Assembly (NCBI GenBank): GCA_028274465.1 | Contig: CM051456.1 | Span: forward strand, 67,814,753-67,878,752 | Length of the DNA: 64,000 bases | Direction of reading: 5' to 3' | From: Plantago ovata | Lineage: Eukaryota > Streptophyta > Magnoliopsida > Lamiales > Plantaginaceae | In this document: positions 45,124 through 57,440 of the stretch, one piece after another | How positions within the stretch are numbered: the stretch's first letter is position 1 | Layout of the letters: each line of letters starts with the position of its first letter | The notes under the pieces: generated by a model | Told to the model about the DNA's origin: nothing | The model's database searches: none | The model's input: only the letters and a program-made list of their open reading frames with translations | Position numbers and translations under genes: made by a program

Positions 45124-47060
45124 ATGGTGGGACATAATTATTCAACTCGAAACCAAGGAGCTAATAATTTGTCCGCAAGAGTAAGAGGAAGACCACCAGG
45201 TAGAGGAAGAGGAAAATCAAGAGGAGGAAGAGGAAATAGTGAAATGTAAATGTAGGGAGAGGAAATGCGCAACAAGATGGAGATACTGCGAGTTACTCAG
45301 CCACAAACTCGCTGGGCAATGAGCAAGAAAGAGAGAGAAGATTGGCTGTTCAAAGAGCGGAACTGAATAATTTGGAACACCGAAGGAGGGTAACAGAAGA
45401 AGAGTTACGTCAACTCGAAGATGCCAGAAGAAATCTCGTGCAAGATAATCTAGCAAGGACGGTGAGGCCAGTGGGAACAAGCATACCAAATGAGACAACA
45501 CTTGAAGGATCACAACCATTGAACCCGTTAGCACCACCATTCATCCCCGGCTCAACAAAGGGAGTAGTTACGACAACTATCCTGATACAAGATGCACAAG
45601 CTCAAGAGAGAAATTTTGTGTTGCCAAATGGACATGTGTTAGACAATCGTGCACTTTTTGGTTTAACAAATGAGCAACTAAGTCGTCTTCATGACTTGTT
45701 TCAGTTTGAGCTAGGAGGTACAACCGATATTCCAACTTCTTTATTAGGACCCCTACATACTCAAATAGCCACAACAAGAGAAAACATTCGACATGTTACT
45801 TTGCCCTTGGCTACTCAACCTATGAGAAGTGTGGTAGATCTGACCAACAATGACCTCGTGAACTCTCAGGATAACATCCGTCATGTTAATCCTCCCGTTC
45901 CAACACGTCCATTGAATTTAGAATTGAATGGGACATCAAGCAGACCAATTCAAGATAGACTCACCTTTCCATGGGAGACAAGGGCTACTCAAGGTCAAGT
46001 GCAAGATGTTACGAGGTCGGAAGATTTAAGGCAAGTGCTACAGAGAAGGTCAGAGATTCACACGGAAAGTACAAGAGCAATCCCTACGTCAGGGATAAGC
46101 ACAACTCAGCTAATTCCAACTCAAGATGCGATGGTTACCACTATACATCGATCCCAGGAACAAGCGAGAGATACTCAAGCACGAGGTGGTCAAGCAAGAC
46201 AAGAGGTGGAGAAACAACTGACACCGGAAGAGATAGCAAAAGAGCAGAGAGAACTTCTTAAAAAGATGAATGATCTAAGTAAGCAAATATCATCTAAAGA
46301 GAAGGAGAAAGTCCAGATCAAGAACCCATTGAGTTTGGAAATCAGAAAAGAGCAAAAGAAACCGGACACTACCATACCCTCATTGGAGCAATATTATGGA
46401 AACTATTGTCCCTATGGTTTCATAAGCAGGTTTGATAGCAGGATGGAGGCTTATTGCCATAACGAGAACATGTGTGCCTTGACATTCCCAACTACACTCT
46501 TTGATGATGCAATGGTATGGTGGGGAAGATTAGCACATGGATCGATCAAGAGCTATGATCAACTGAAGAGTGAGTTTGTTCACAAGTTTGAAAGGATGAG
46601 AAAAATCAAAAAGCCAGCCACGGACCTCAAGAAAATCATTCAGGATCCTCAAGAGAATGTACGTCACTTTCTCGCGAGATTTAATGAGATTGCTATGGAG
46701 GTTGAACCCCACAATGTCAAACAAAGAGCAATATACTTGTATGAGAATACAACTAATCAAAGACTCAGAGATGTTATAGCCACAAATGGACAAAATCTTG
46801 AGACAGATGAAGATTTTGATGAGATGTGCTCTAGCTTCAAGAACTCTGAAGATTTTAGAGAAAATGCGCAGATCAGAGCGGGACACAAGAAAGACAAGGA
46901 ACCAATCAAGCCGAACAATTCTTCGAAGTTCAGGAAGCAAGATCAAAGAGGAGGGAAAGAGGGGAGAAACCATTTCCCAAGGGAGAGAACTCCTCTAAAG
47001 AGATACACATATTACAGCTTTAAATCGACCAAGATCCGACATCTTGTCATCGATAGTCGA
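45124..47060 (+). pseudogene. Tat-type Gag
   Basis: The likely start is ATG 45124, followed by an Arg/Gly-rich basic stretch (RGRPPGRGRGKSRGGRG). That frame stops at 45247-45249 and the main Gag frame, open from at least 45300, lies in another phase, so an early frameshift is present. The retrotransposon Gag core is at 46390-46700 (YCPYGFISRFDSRMEAYC, MVWWGRL, DQLKSEFVHKF). It is preceded by a long Gln/Thr-rich and coiled-coil region with partly repeated phrases (ENIRHVTLP and DNIRHVNPP). Gag passes into the next frame near 47050. It would form the particle shell. Confidence 0.85.
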
Positions 47061-48183
47061 GCAGAAGATGAACATCAGATGGCCAAAGCCCATACAACCA
47101 TCAGAGAGATCTGAAAGCTCCAGATTTTATTGCAAATTTCATAGAGGAAAAGGTCATGACACCGAAGATTGTATGTGGCTAAAGACTGATATGGAAGGGT
47201 TAGTCAGAGATGGTTATTTGAGAAAGTTTGAAGCCAAAGAGGAACAGTCAAGACATGACCGAAGAGATCGACAGAGAAAAGAAAGAAGAGAGGAAGATAG
47301 AGAAGGAAGGTATGAGGATAAAGGGAAGGGTAGAGAGCGAGATTATCATCGGAGAAACAAGGAAAGACAAAGAGATGAAGACGAAGATGATGATAACTTG
47401 CCCAGGTTTGGAGTCATAACCATATCAGGAGGACCAGCAGGGGGAGACACAAGGAAAGCTAGAGAAAAGACAACCTCATATCTAAGAGAGATTGCCGATG
47501 CATATGGAGACCCATGTGTAAAAACTTCAACTGGAAACAAATTAACATTTGACGACAGCGAGATCCCAAACCTGAGCCCATGCGACGGAGACACAGAAGA
47601 GCCGGATGTACCCTTAGTAATTTCGGCGGATATTGCGGCCTATACGGTGAGAAAGGTTCTGGTTGATACGGAAAGCTCAGTCAATGTTATATTGCTAAGG
47701 ACGCTGAAGAGAATGAGGGTTGATCTCAGAGAAATGGAAAAGGTCGGGAGCTCCTTAGTTGATTTTGGAGGTGAACAGATTTACCCGTTGGGAAGGGTCT
47801 ACTTGAAAGTGTCCCTCGGTACAAAGCCACAAAGAGTAACACGACATATACCATTCCTAGTGGTGGACATTGAGTTCTCTTACCATGTAGTGCTAGGAAG
47901 ACCTGCTCTTAAAGTCTTTCAAGCAGTGGCATCAACTCTACATAATAGAGTAAAGTTTCCTACTCCGGCTGGAATAGGACAAGAAGTGGGAAACATAAAT
48001 CAAGCTTGGGAGTGTTATACTCTCTCGGTCAGAAGAAACTCACTTTCAAAAGAAGAGGCAAGAGACCGCAAGACGAGAGAAGAAAGAGAAATGTTTGTCA
48101 TCAAAGAAGCACCAACAAAAAAGCGAAAAGTAAGTCCGTCACTTACTAAGGATCAAAGAAGAGAAGAAGCTCGAAAGCAATAG
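47044..48183 (+). pseudogene. Tat-type Gag end and aspartic protease, altered active site
   Basis: The frame begins with the end of Gag, including a zinc-knuckle-like FYCKFHRGKGHDTEDC and a very charged Arg/Glu/Asp linker. The protease follows: AAYTVRKVLVDTESSVNVI, where the family has DTGSS; the Gly of the catalytic triplet is Glu. The flap-side phrase HVVLGRPAL is kept. The protease normally cuts Gag-Pol, so this change should abolish processing. A TAG closes the frame at 48181-48183 and the reverse transcriptase lies in another phase. Confidence 0.85.
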
Positions 48184-49800
48184 AAGAGCCCATAGAGGAA
48201 GAGATCCACCAGGAGGAGTACAAGGTCATCCCAGAGGAGCCCGTCGCTCCAACTCATAAGAAAAGATTCTTACAGCAAAATAAGATACAACCCAAAGAGA
48301 CAATCAGAGAAGTGCAGATCATAGACGGAGATCCTGAGAAACCAACAAGGATAGGAACAGAGATGAATTGGGAAGTCGAGTGTAAGCTAATAGCGTGTCT
48401 CAAGGAGAACGCAGATGTGTTTGCTTGGAGCACAAATGACTTGGTAGGGATTGATCCGTTTGTAGCAGTTCACCGGCTGAACATGGACCCTAAGATCACG
48501 CACATAAGGCAGAAGAGAACTAATTTTGGACCGAAGCAAGAGGCAATTATCGCTGCAGAGGTAGAGAGATTGCTGAAAGCCGGACACATTGAAGAGGTTC
48601 GTTATTCAAATTGGATTTGCAATGTGGTGTTGGTGGAAAAGCCAAGAACCGGCAAGTGGAGAATGTGTAATAACTTTACACGACTCAACAAATTCTGCCC
48701 AAAGGATCCTTACCCTCTCCCAAGGATAGATCAGCTGGTGGATTCAACAGAGGGATGTGCTTTGTTGAGCTTTATGGATTCATATCAAGGATTTTACCAA
48801 ATCAAGATGGCAAAAGAGGATATCCCAAGAACAACATTTTTTGCAGCTGGAGGTGTTTATTGCTTCAAGGTCATGCCATTCGGGTTGAAAAACGCAGGAG
48901 CAACTTACCAAAGACTTGTGAACCAAATGTTCAAGGAGGAGCTAGGTAAGACAATGGAGGTTTATGTGGATGACATGCTTGTAAAGAGCAAGAAGGAGGT
49001 TGATCATATAGCACACTTTAACAAGTGTTTTGCTATCTTGAGAAAGTATGGGATGAAATTCAACCCCGCAAAATGCACTTTCGGAGTGAAAGGAGGAAAC
49101 TTCTTGGGTTACATGGTCACAGAGAGAGGGATAGAAGCAAACCCTAAGAAGATTAAGGCGATATTTACCACACCCAATGACACATCATGAGGTACAACAG
49201 TTAGTAGGGAAAGTGATCGCTTTGAGCCGATTCATTTCTCGCTCCGCAGAAAAAAATCTTCCATTCTTTAAGGTTCTGAGAAAAACCGAGAAAGAGAAAA
49301 AGGACAAGGCAAATTTTGTGTGGAACGCGGAATGTAGGCAAGCTATAGAAGATTTGAAGAACTACCTTCAGTCTCCGCCTTTATTATCCAAGCCATTAGA
49401 TAGAGAGCACTCTACTTATACTTAGCATTCGCCCGTGAAGCAATAAGTTCAGTTTTGGTGAGGATTCAAGGAGCTGATTGCATCCCAATTTACTATGTGA
49501 GTAAAGCTTTGGCCCCCGCGGAAACGAGGTACTTAGACGTGGAAAAGCTAGCATATGCTTTGCTTTATACCTCAAGAAAGTTGAAGCCATACTTTAGATC
49601 TCACAAAGTGATTGTGTTAACTCATGAGCCCCTAAAGCAAGTATTAGGAAAGCCGGAGCACTCCGGAAGATTGGCAAAATGGGCAATTGAATTAAGTGAA
49701 CATGAGGTAGATTTTCAAGCTCCGTCAGCTAAGAAAGCCCAAGTGATAGCATATTTCATAGTGGAGTTCCCATCCAAGTCTTCTCCCATCATCACAGAAG
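48184..49800 (+). pseudogene. Tat reverse transcriptase and first RNase H
   Basis: Reverse transcriptase covers about 48420-49170: KWRMCNNFTRLNKFCPKD, LLSFMDSYQGFYQIKM, FGLKNAGATYQRLVNQMF and the YVDD box (MEVYVDDMLVKSK). The connection and first RNase H follow (YVSKALAPAETRYLDVEKL, KPYFRSHKVIVLTHEPL). Phase changes occur near 49180 and 49425. The enzyme core itself is well kept. Confidence 0.9.
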
Positions 49801-49919
49801 AAGAAGAGAGCAGAATAGCATCCGTCATGACTTTGGAAGAAGCTCAAGATATTCGGCTGGGAGAAGAGAGAGAGGTAGAACAAGAGGATGGAAAAGGGAA
49901 GGAGAATAAAGGAGATAAA

Positions 49920-50250
49920 GAATATTGGGAGATGAAAGTTGATGGTTCTTCACTAACGAGCATGGGAGGAGCAGGAGTATATTTGGCAGGACCAAGAGGA
50001 GCAGAGTTAGAGTTTGCCATATCTCTACCATTCAAAGTGACAAACAATGAAGCAGAGTATGAGGCACTTCTAAATGGGATCAAGATAGCCAAAGCATTGG
50101 GAGTGGAATACTTAGAAGCACGCACAGACTCACAGTTAGTCGAGTATCAATATCGGGGGCAATTTGAAGCAACGCACCCGAGCATGAGGAGCTACTTGGC
50201 CCTATTGAAGAAAGAAGCTGAAGAGTTCAAAGAGTTCACTTGAGCTTAAT
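49920..50250 (+). pseudogene. second (archaeal-type) RNase H of the Tat element
   Basis: After an acidic linker comes WEMKVDGSSLTSMGGAGVYL, then NNEAEYEALLNGIKIAKALG and a final acidic ARTDSQLVEYQ. This second RNase H domain is the hallmark of the Tat lineage. The D, E, D residues are present. A frame change follows near 50240. Confidence 0.88.
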
Positions 50251-51631
50251 ACCTCGAAAGGAAAATGATAGAGCAGACGTCCTAGCAAAGTACGCGTCAA
50301 CTTCAGGAGCAATAGACACAAGGAGGATAATGTTGATGGAGCAAACTAAGCCGTCCGTCACGGTGGAAGAGCAGCTCATCTTGAATATCGAGGAAGATGA
50401 TAATTGGATGCAGGAGATCAGGAGATATTTGACTAGGGGAGAGCTCCCAATTATTAAGGACCATGCGAGAAGGGTGGTTGCAAGATCACTAAGATACTTA
50501 ATGATTGGGAATGACTTGTACCGGAGATCATTTGCATGCACTCACTTGAGATGCTTAACAAATTTGGAAGCAAAACAGATTTTGGCAGAAGTGCATGAGG
50601 GAAGTTGTGGAAATCACTCTTGAGGAAGGTCATTAGCTCAGAATGTTTTGAGGCAAGGATACTACTGGCCAAAGATCATCGCAGATGCTATCCGATATGC
50701 CAAAGCATGTACGGAGTGTCAGAAGTATGCTAAGCAAAGCACAAAGCCAGCCAGAGAGCTTAAGCCAACTATAATCACTTGCCCATTTGATAGATGGGGC
50801 ATTGATATAGTAGGGCCATTACCAAAAGGAACGGGGCAGAAGAAGTTCCTAATCGTAGCAGTGGAGTATTTTTCCAAATGGGTTGAGGCAGAGGCGGTAT
50901 CTACAATTTCAGAAAACAAGGTGCTGGACTTCATTTGGAAGAATATAGTGTGTCGGTTCGGACTACCAAGAGTTATAGTCTCGGACAATGGAACACAATT
51001 CTCGGGAAAAAAGCTCAAAGAATGGTGCAAAAAGATGAAGATAGAGCAAAGGTTTACATCAGTGTACTACCCACAGTCAAATGGTCAAGTGGAGAGAACC
51101 AACAGGACATTGGTGGAACTCATTGAGAAGAGACTTAGAGCATGTCAAGGAGATTGGGTAGATGAGCTAGATGGAGTTCTGTGGGCATACAGGACTACTT
51201 CAAGAACAGCAACCCAAGAAACACCATTTCACTTGGTCTATGGATCAGAGGCCGTGATCCCGGCAGAAGCAGTGGTAGAGACCCTAAGGATACAAGGTTA
51301 TGAACCAGGAGACAATCATGAGGCAAGAGTTATGGACTTAGACACGTTGGAGGAGCTAAGGAGTACGGCTTTAGTGAGGATCATAAACTACCAAAACAGA
51401 GTGGCAAGGAGCTACAACAAGAATGTGAAGAACAGAGAGCTGCAAGTGGGAGACCTGGTACTGAGGAAAGCAACACAGCAAGATGGAACGGGAAAACTTG
51501 AGTCAAAATGGAAAGGGCCGTACAAAATAACCAAAGCAAGAACAAATGGCAGCTACGAGCTAGCAGATGAAGAAGACGAAGGATGGAAGAGACCCTGGAA
51601 CATCAGGAACCTAAGGAAATTCTACACTTAG
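50251..51631 (+). pseudogene. Tat integrase
   Basis: The zinc region has its second half as CTECQKYAKQ. The catalytic core shows the first Asp in FDRWGIDIVGPLPKG, the second in VIVSDNGTQFSGKKLKEW and the Glu in SNGQVERTNRTL. The C-terminal part has GDLVLRKATQ and GPYKITKA. A TGA interrupts it at about 50621, between CGNHS and GRSLAQ, where the family has Gly. The rest is open to the stop at 51629. Confidence 0.9.
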
Positions 51632-51920
51632 GGAAAGAAGAACAGAGATGGGAGAGTAGAAGATCACCTAGGAACTTTGTTATTTTGTTTTATTTTCCTT
51701 TTGAACCTTTTTATTTGTTTAAAAAGAGTTGTAAAATGATTTCCGCCAAATTCATTAACAACTACTTATGAACAATTCAGTTTTGTGCAAAGTTATTACG
51801 GCCTTAACATTTTAGATTTCCGTCAAATCCACATTAAGATAGCAACTTCAATAGATAAAAATGTTATTATAATGTAAAGATTTATTGAAGCTAATCAATA
51901 AACCAGTTAGAGACGGTCAA
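51632..51920. other. spacer after pol
   Basis: T-rich untranslated sequence; no frame and no repeat beyond the start of the next array. Confidence 0.4.
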
Positions 51921-52352
51921 GACGAAAAATTTTCACCGGGAAAATTTTTCGGTCTTAACTTATTAAAATAAGTACCGTGAAAGCCTCGCATATTTTACGT
52001 CAAAAAGAGCGTAGCATAAGGAGACGAACCGAGACAAAATTTTCACCAACGAAAATTTTTAGGTCTTAACTTATTAAAATAAGTACCGTGAGAGCTTCGC
52101 ATATTTTACGTCAAAAGAGCGTCGCATGAGGAGGCGGATCGAGACGAAAAATTTTCACTGGGAAAATTTTTAGGTCTTAACTTATTAAAATAAGTACCGT
52201 GAGAGCTTCGCATATTTTACGTCAAAAGAGCGTCGCATGAGGAGGCGGATCGAGACGAAAAATTTTCACCGGGAAATTTTTTAGGTCTTAACTTATTAAA
52301 ATAAGTACTGTGAGAGCTTCGCATATTTTACGTCAAAAGAGCGTCGGAAAAG
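51921..52352. repeat. 111-bp tandem repeat, four units, after pol
   Basis: Units start with GAGACGAAAAATTTTCACC or variants at about 51920, 52031, 52141 and 52252, and share CTTAACTTATTAAAATAAGT, GCATATTTTACGTCAAAA and GAGCGTCGCAT. Tandem repeats in this place are common in Tat elements and can seed satellites. Confidence 0.88.
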
Positions 52353-52860
52353 AAAAGACACGGAAGAAGTCGTTGGAAATTTATGCAGCAAAATTTCCGT
52401 ACCCCGAAGACTTGAAAATTTACGTTTAATATGTCAAGCGGTTTAATAGTATGAACCTTAGTCAAGCGGCTTAATATTCTGATTTTTGAGTTAATTACTC
52501 AATCGGAATAAGAACCTTCTTTGGTTAAACATCCGAACCTCAGAGTTATGTTTGCGTGGAGTATCGGAACCACGAAAGATACGGATAAGTTTGTCAAAAG
52601 AGGGAGAGCAATCGAATAATAACAAAGGTGCAAAATACAAACTTTGTAAAAAGTTCCGAAGCTCAAAGACTTGTTATTATTCAGAAGCACGGAAGAGAAT
52701 TATTATTTATAAGTAATAAAGCAAACAAGCAAAGGTTCCGAATCTTGTGAACTTGTTTAAAATACAGATGCAAGGAGGCATACCTCCGTGAAATAAATAT
52801 GTTCCGAATGTAGAAAACTTGTTTCAATTACAGATTACTACGGGGCATACCCCGGATTGA
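52353..52860. other. spacer with short direct repeats, no gene
   Basis: Imperfect phrases such as GGTTCCGAAT and AAACTTGTTT recur. It probably contains the 3' end of the antisense transcript. Confidence 0.4.
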
Positions 52861-52870
52861 AAATAAGCTC

Positions 52871-55800
52871 CTAATCATCACGAGTCCGGGACTGTGAAAA
52901 CTTTGAAGATTCATCGTTCTCGTCAACTTGATCTTGAGCTTGGGCATCCTGGTCCATAGCCTCCTGAGTCATCCGGGCTAAATTTTCCGCTGCTTCGGCT
53001 TCCGCAGCTGCCCGGGCTAGGTCCTCCAAATGAAGCTTCCAGCTAAGCCACGGAAGAGGGGCATACGGATTGGTGTTCAGTTCGGTAACAGTCGGAAACG
53101 GAGGAATGTAGAAGTTGTTCTTGAAAGAGCTCTCCACGTTTCCGGCTGCCCAGGCCTCCGGATCTGCCTCGCGCCTCCATATCTCTTCTCTCTCCCGAGT
53201 CCTCCCAATCTTTGCAGAGAGTCTTCACCTCTTCAAACAGGTTATACTCCGCCAGTCGACCGATAACTGGGTACGGAAGATTTAGCCAAGCCCGGTTCTC
53301 CTTCTCGTATTTTTCGAACAACATGAGTTACCAGTAACGGAGAATGTCAGGGACGAACCCAGGGAGGCGGGGATCTTGGTTTGTGAACTTCAAATCATCA
53401 CCCTCCGAGGCTACGAGACTTGCAAATTCGTCCCGGCCAAGTTCATCATTGCTGACGGTCGGAATTTGTGGATCCTCTTCTCCGTCCGACCCTTTAAAAA
53501 TATTGAGCTTGTTAGCCTCCCAATCAAGGTCCGCCGGAACAAGACCCGCCGCTTCAAGCTGCCCGATGCATGCACTATATCCGTCCACTCGGGCCTTGAC
53601 ATAACCCATGGCTTTTGCATATCGGAAGGAGGTGCTCCTTAAAAAGTCTTGCACTGTGTCCTTCCGGGAGCCAACAAACCCGATCATGAGAGCATCGTGG
53701 AAATGCTCGAGCATATTCATATAACATGCATGGGTCTCTTGTTGGTCCCGGATCAAATCCAGGCACCCCTCAACTTCCTTCCGCTGCTTATCATAGGCAA
53801 CCTGAAGCTTAGACAACTCTTCCCGGAGCCTCGAGGTCTCCACCACTTGCTTCCGCAGCTCTTAACACTTCGCCTTCCAGAAGGGCCATCTTCAGAAGTT
53901 TAGCTTCCGCCTCTGCTAGGCTAACTCGGACAGTGGCAAGCTTTTCCGAGAGGGCAATCCTCTCGAGCTCAGAGGCATGCAGGTTGCCCTCCAGCATGGA
54001 CTTCTCATTCTCGGCAGCGACGGAGATGCCACGAACCGCTAAACCAAGCTGCAGAAGAAATTGGTTAGAAAACAAGTACCGGAGAAGTAAGAAACAAGGA
54101 ACGGAAAAGTAGAAAAGAAAGTTACCCGAGAGAAGGACTCCTCCAAGAGACGGATACGATCCGCGGATTCAAGGGAAGCGATGCGGACAATCTCGGTCTC
54201 GCGATCGAATTCCGCTTCATCAGCATAGGCGGTCGGACCAGCACCCCTTCTTTTCTTGGATTTTACCGGGGGTTCGACCACTTGCTTATTTTTGCCCGAC
54301 GGATCGACCACAGGAGCAGCAGCAGCGGAAGTACCAGCTTCGGACTTTGAAGCCTTGAAGGCATCCCCCATTAGTTTCTTCGGAGGAGCCGGAGCTGTAG
54401 TTGCCGCGGAGGAAGGACCGGTGGCAGCAGGGGCCGGAACATGTGCAGGTTTATCGATCTCTATCGCATCAGTGTCCGGAGCAGTTTTGCTCTTAGCTTT
54501 CCGGGGCTGCTTGGGTTGAGGCTTGGCAGCATTCGCATCATTTTTCTTCTCCGCCGCCTTACGCTCATCAGAGCGACGCTTAGCCTCTTCCGGGGTGAGG
54601 CCCTTCCGGCTCGATTCCATTTCTTGAGCTGGGAGCTTCTCGAGCTTGCGGCGATCCTCTTCTTGCCTCCATTTAACCCCATCTTTGGGGTGCTCCTGAG
54701 GAAAGACCGTCAGCTGGTTGGTGGTTCCGGTACGAAGCTTCTTCCGCCTCTCGGCAACCATTTTTGCTTCAATAGCCGCTTGAAGTCTCCGTGCCTCAGC
54801 CATGAGATAGTCAAGCCAATCCTCTGAAAATTAAAGAAAATAAGAAGGGTAAGACATGCGGACAATTAAAGAAAATTCAAAAGATGCGGAAAACATGAAA
54901 ATATTTTTACCAAAAGTATCATTTTTATACGGGCCTAAGTCTTTGGGATCCGTAAGGTTAGCAAAGGCCGGAAGGGGTTGCATCGTAAGCACACAAAAGA
55001 AGTACTTCTCCGGCTTCTTGGCTATACTTTTTGCCCACATGGCAGCAGCCCACGGACTCCAGTGGTCCCGAACCGGACGATAATCAGCCGGAGATTCTCT
55101 GTTGAAATCGTACCGAACATCGAAGTATTTGCGCTCACTTTCCGGAGCTCCATCTTTTAGCTTGTATCGGAAATAGAAGTACCGCGACCACCATGCATAA
55201 CCCAAAGAGTTCGGACTCTCAAGGATGAAGTAGAAATATTGGCGCAGTTTGCATTGCCAATAATAGCAAGTCCCAGAGAGCGAGACGGTGAAGGCCTGAC
55301 AAAAGTTGGTGAACGTAATGGGCTCATTCTTCATTTTCATGAGGACTCCGAAGCATATTAAGTTAGCCAAAGAGATTGGCATAACTTGCATCGGAGTAAT
55401 ATCTAAGGAACGGAAGATAGCGGAAAATTCTTCGATGAAAGGAATCCTCCACCCAAGCTCGAGAGAAACTACGAAGCAAGTCAGAGCTCCGTCAGGGCAG
55501 TTGTAGATAGCGTCGTCCGGACCCGGAGCAATAAGCTCGTTATCATCGGGAATGGTGAATTTCTTGCGGAGCAGCGGAAGCTGATCCTCAGTCACCTTAG
55601 ATTTGATAGTGGGTATCCATCCATCTTCATTAGTCTCCCGAGCTACGCTGAAGAGATGAATATCATCTCGCAGTCTCTCGTAACGCTTACGGAGAGCAGG
55701 CTCCAGATGACCTGGTACAGGAAAGAGAGCACCGCGGAACTCCCGCACTTCACCCTCCAAGGGTTGTCCATCTCCGCCATCTTCAGCTCCATCTTCATCT

Positions 55801-56367
55801 CCGTCCCCGCCGTTGTTACCCTCCTCTTCATCATCCTCGGAAGGACTGTCTTGAGCTGCATCATCTCCGGCTCCCTCAATGGTGTTAATGGCACGGACCT
55901 CCCTGAGAGGCGCAACTTCATGTACCCTCGACGGGTTGGAGGTCTCCGGCTCACTAAAAGTTAGCTGTGGATGGGCATATATAGGTTCTGAGTTAGCTTC
56001 TAAGTCAGGCTCGGAGGTACATCTATAATTGTACCCTCCGTATCTACAAAGAAGCCGGAGAGGTGAGGGGAGTTCTACCTTACGATGAGGAGGCTCGTAA
56101 ACGGACAACTGACGGTCGGAGGAGGGTCCGTGAGATTGATCTCGACCAATCAGAGCCGGGGAGCGGGGTACGGACGAGCTCGGACCAGCTTCATTCCTCT
56201 CTATCCGAGAGGTGGAAGGAGCATGACTTCCGCCCCCTATATCGAAAGAAGATTCGGAAGAGGAGCCCGAATCCGAAGAAGAAGAAGAGCTGCTGCTCGT
56301 GGACGTCGACTCGGAGGACGATGGGAGATCTGTAAGATCTACGATCTTAGGGTTAACCTCGGACATC
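52871..56367 (-). CDS. antisense extra gene of the Tat element (putative gypsy-type transposon domain)
   Basis: The start ATG is 56366-56364, directly after an acceptor (TTTTAG/G). Coding exons: 56367-54911, 54823-54126, 54048 onward to about 53330, and weaker frames at 53324-53043 and 53137-52871. The first exon has a Ser-rich acidic region and then the domain annotated in plants as putative gypsy-type transposon or transposase 28 (LLRKKFTIPDDNEL, GWRIPFIEEF, LICFGVLMKMKNEP, FYFRYKLKDG). The second is basic and Ala-rich. The third is coiled coil (SEKLATVRVSLAEAEAKLL). A frameshift of one base near 53865 separates GEV from LRKQVVETSRLREEL. Antisense extra ORFs are known in Tat elements; function is not established. 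Confidence 0.75.
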
Positions 56368-56520
56368 CTAAAAGCGAAAGAAAGAAGGGAAATAATAAGT
56401 GGTAGTCCGAGGGTCAATTTATTTGTTTTTCAAGAAAAAGAAAAAGAAAATAAGTATACTACTTATTAAACTTCAGCAGAAAGCGAGAAATTGAAAAACA
56501 AGTAAAGAAAAAGGAGTTAC
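56368..56520 (-). other. 5' untranslated intron of the antisense gene
   Basis: The minus strand shows CTTCCAG/GTAACTCC at 56521/56520 and a pyrimidine-rich CTTTCTTTCGCTTTTAG ending at 56368. The ATG follows two bases later, supporting it as start. Confidence 0.6.
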
Positions 56521-56678
56521 CTGGAAGTGGAGAGTAGTGAAAAGGTAAAGTGTCCGGAGCTTCGCAAGTTGGATTACGTCGTTAGCAAGATTGTTCCGCG
56601 GCTTAGATACGGAATGCAAAAATTTCTCTCTCTAGAATTCTTTAAAAAATTTTGTGAATGAAGAAAAAAGTTTACCAG

Positions 56679-56688
56679 CTATTTATAG
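56679..56688 (-). promoter_or_regulatory. TATA box of the antisense gene
   Basis: The minus strand reads CTATAAATAG about 160 bases upstream of the untranslated donor. It points away from the 3' LTR and into the antisense gene, so this gene does not depend on the LTR promoter. Confidence 0.6.
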
Positions 56689-57078
56689 AGAGGGACAAAA
56701 TCGAGAAGTCCAATCAACGTGACCGTTGACATTAAGTCTGGACCGTACGAAAAATTCAAATCAACGGACAAGATTAAGCCAACACACGAAAGTTACTGTT
56801 CAAACCCTCGAAAGCTGTGAGCTACGTGGAATGAAAGATACGAAAGGATCGGGGTCATTATCCAGATGACAAGGTCCGAAAATCATTTTTAAAATTGAAA
56901 ATTTTATCATAACATACACATAGGCACGAATACTTAGTATACGCGCGCATTAAGCTTATCAGCATATAGACACGGATAGTCTGCACAACATTCATCATAT
57001 TGGCATTAAAATGATGATTCGGACCCTGATTATTTGGATAACGACGAAGAATCGGATACATCGCAACGGAACAAGGAA

Positions 57079-57285
57079 GATACGGACACGGCGTCCAAAA
57101 CGTCACCTCATGAAAAACGGACACGACGTCTAGTGAAGTAATGACACAGGTACGGAATACAAGAGACACGGATACGGACCCCGCGTCCCAAACTTCACCT
57201 CATGAAAAACGGACACGACGTCTAGTGAAGTAATGACATAGGTACGGAATACAGGAGATACGGATACGTCGTCCAAATTGTCACC
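57079..57285. repeat. 92-bp tandem repeat, just over two units
   Basis: GATACGGACACGGCG-type starts at 57079, 57171 and 57263 (partial). Units share CACCTCATGAAAAACGGACA and GTCTAGTGAAGTAATGACA. It lies between the antisense promoter and the 3' LTR. Confidence 0.85.
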
Positions 57286-57440
57286 TTAAGAGTTACGAGA
57301 ATCTCACCCCCAATAACACTTTTGGAGGCACGGACAGAATAGAATCCTCGATCCAAGAGGGTGATAAGGTTATTCTCAACCACTTACAATATAGTTTCAC
57401 ACTATCTTCTACTAAGATACTCTGAAACTACGGGGACATA

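Noticed and set aside
51921-52352. Four-unit array considered as a CRISPR array or integron-like site
   Set aside because: The units are contiguous 111-bp tandem repeats inside a Ty3/gypsy element.
54256-56405. Plus-strand frames opposite the antisense gene
   Set aside because: Ser/Arg-rich shadows of the minus-strand exons; splice sites and TATA support the minus strand.
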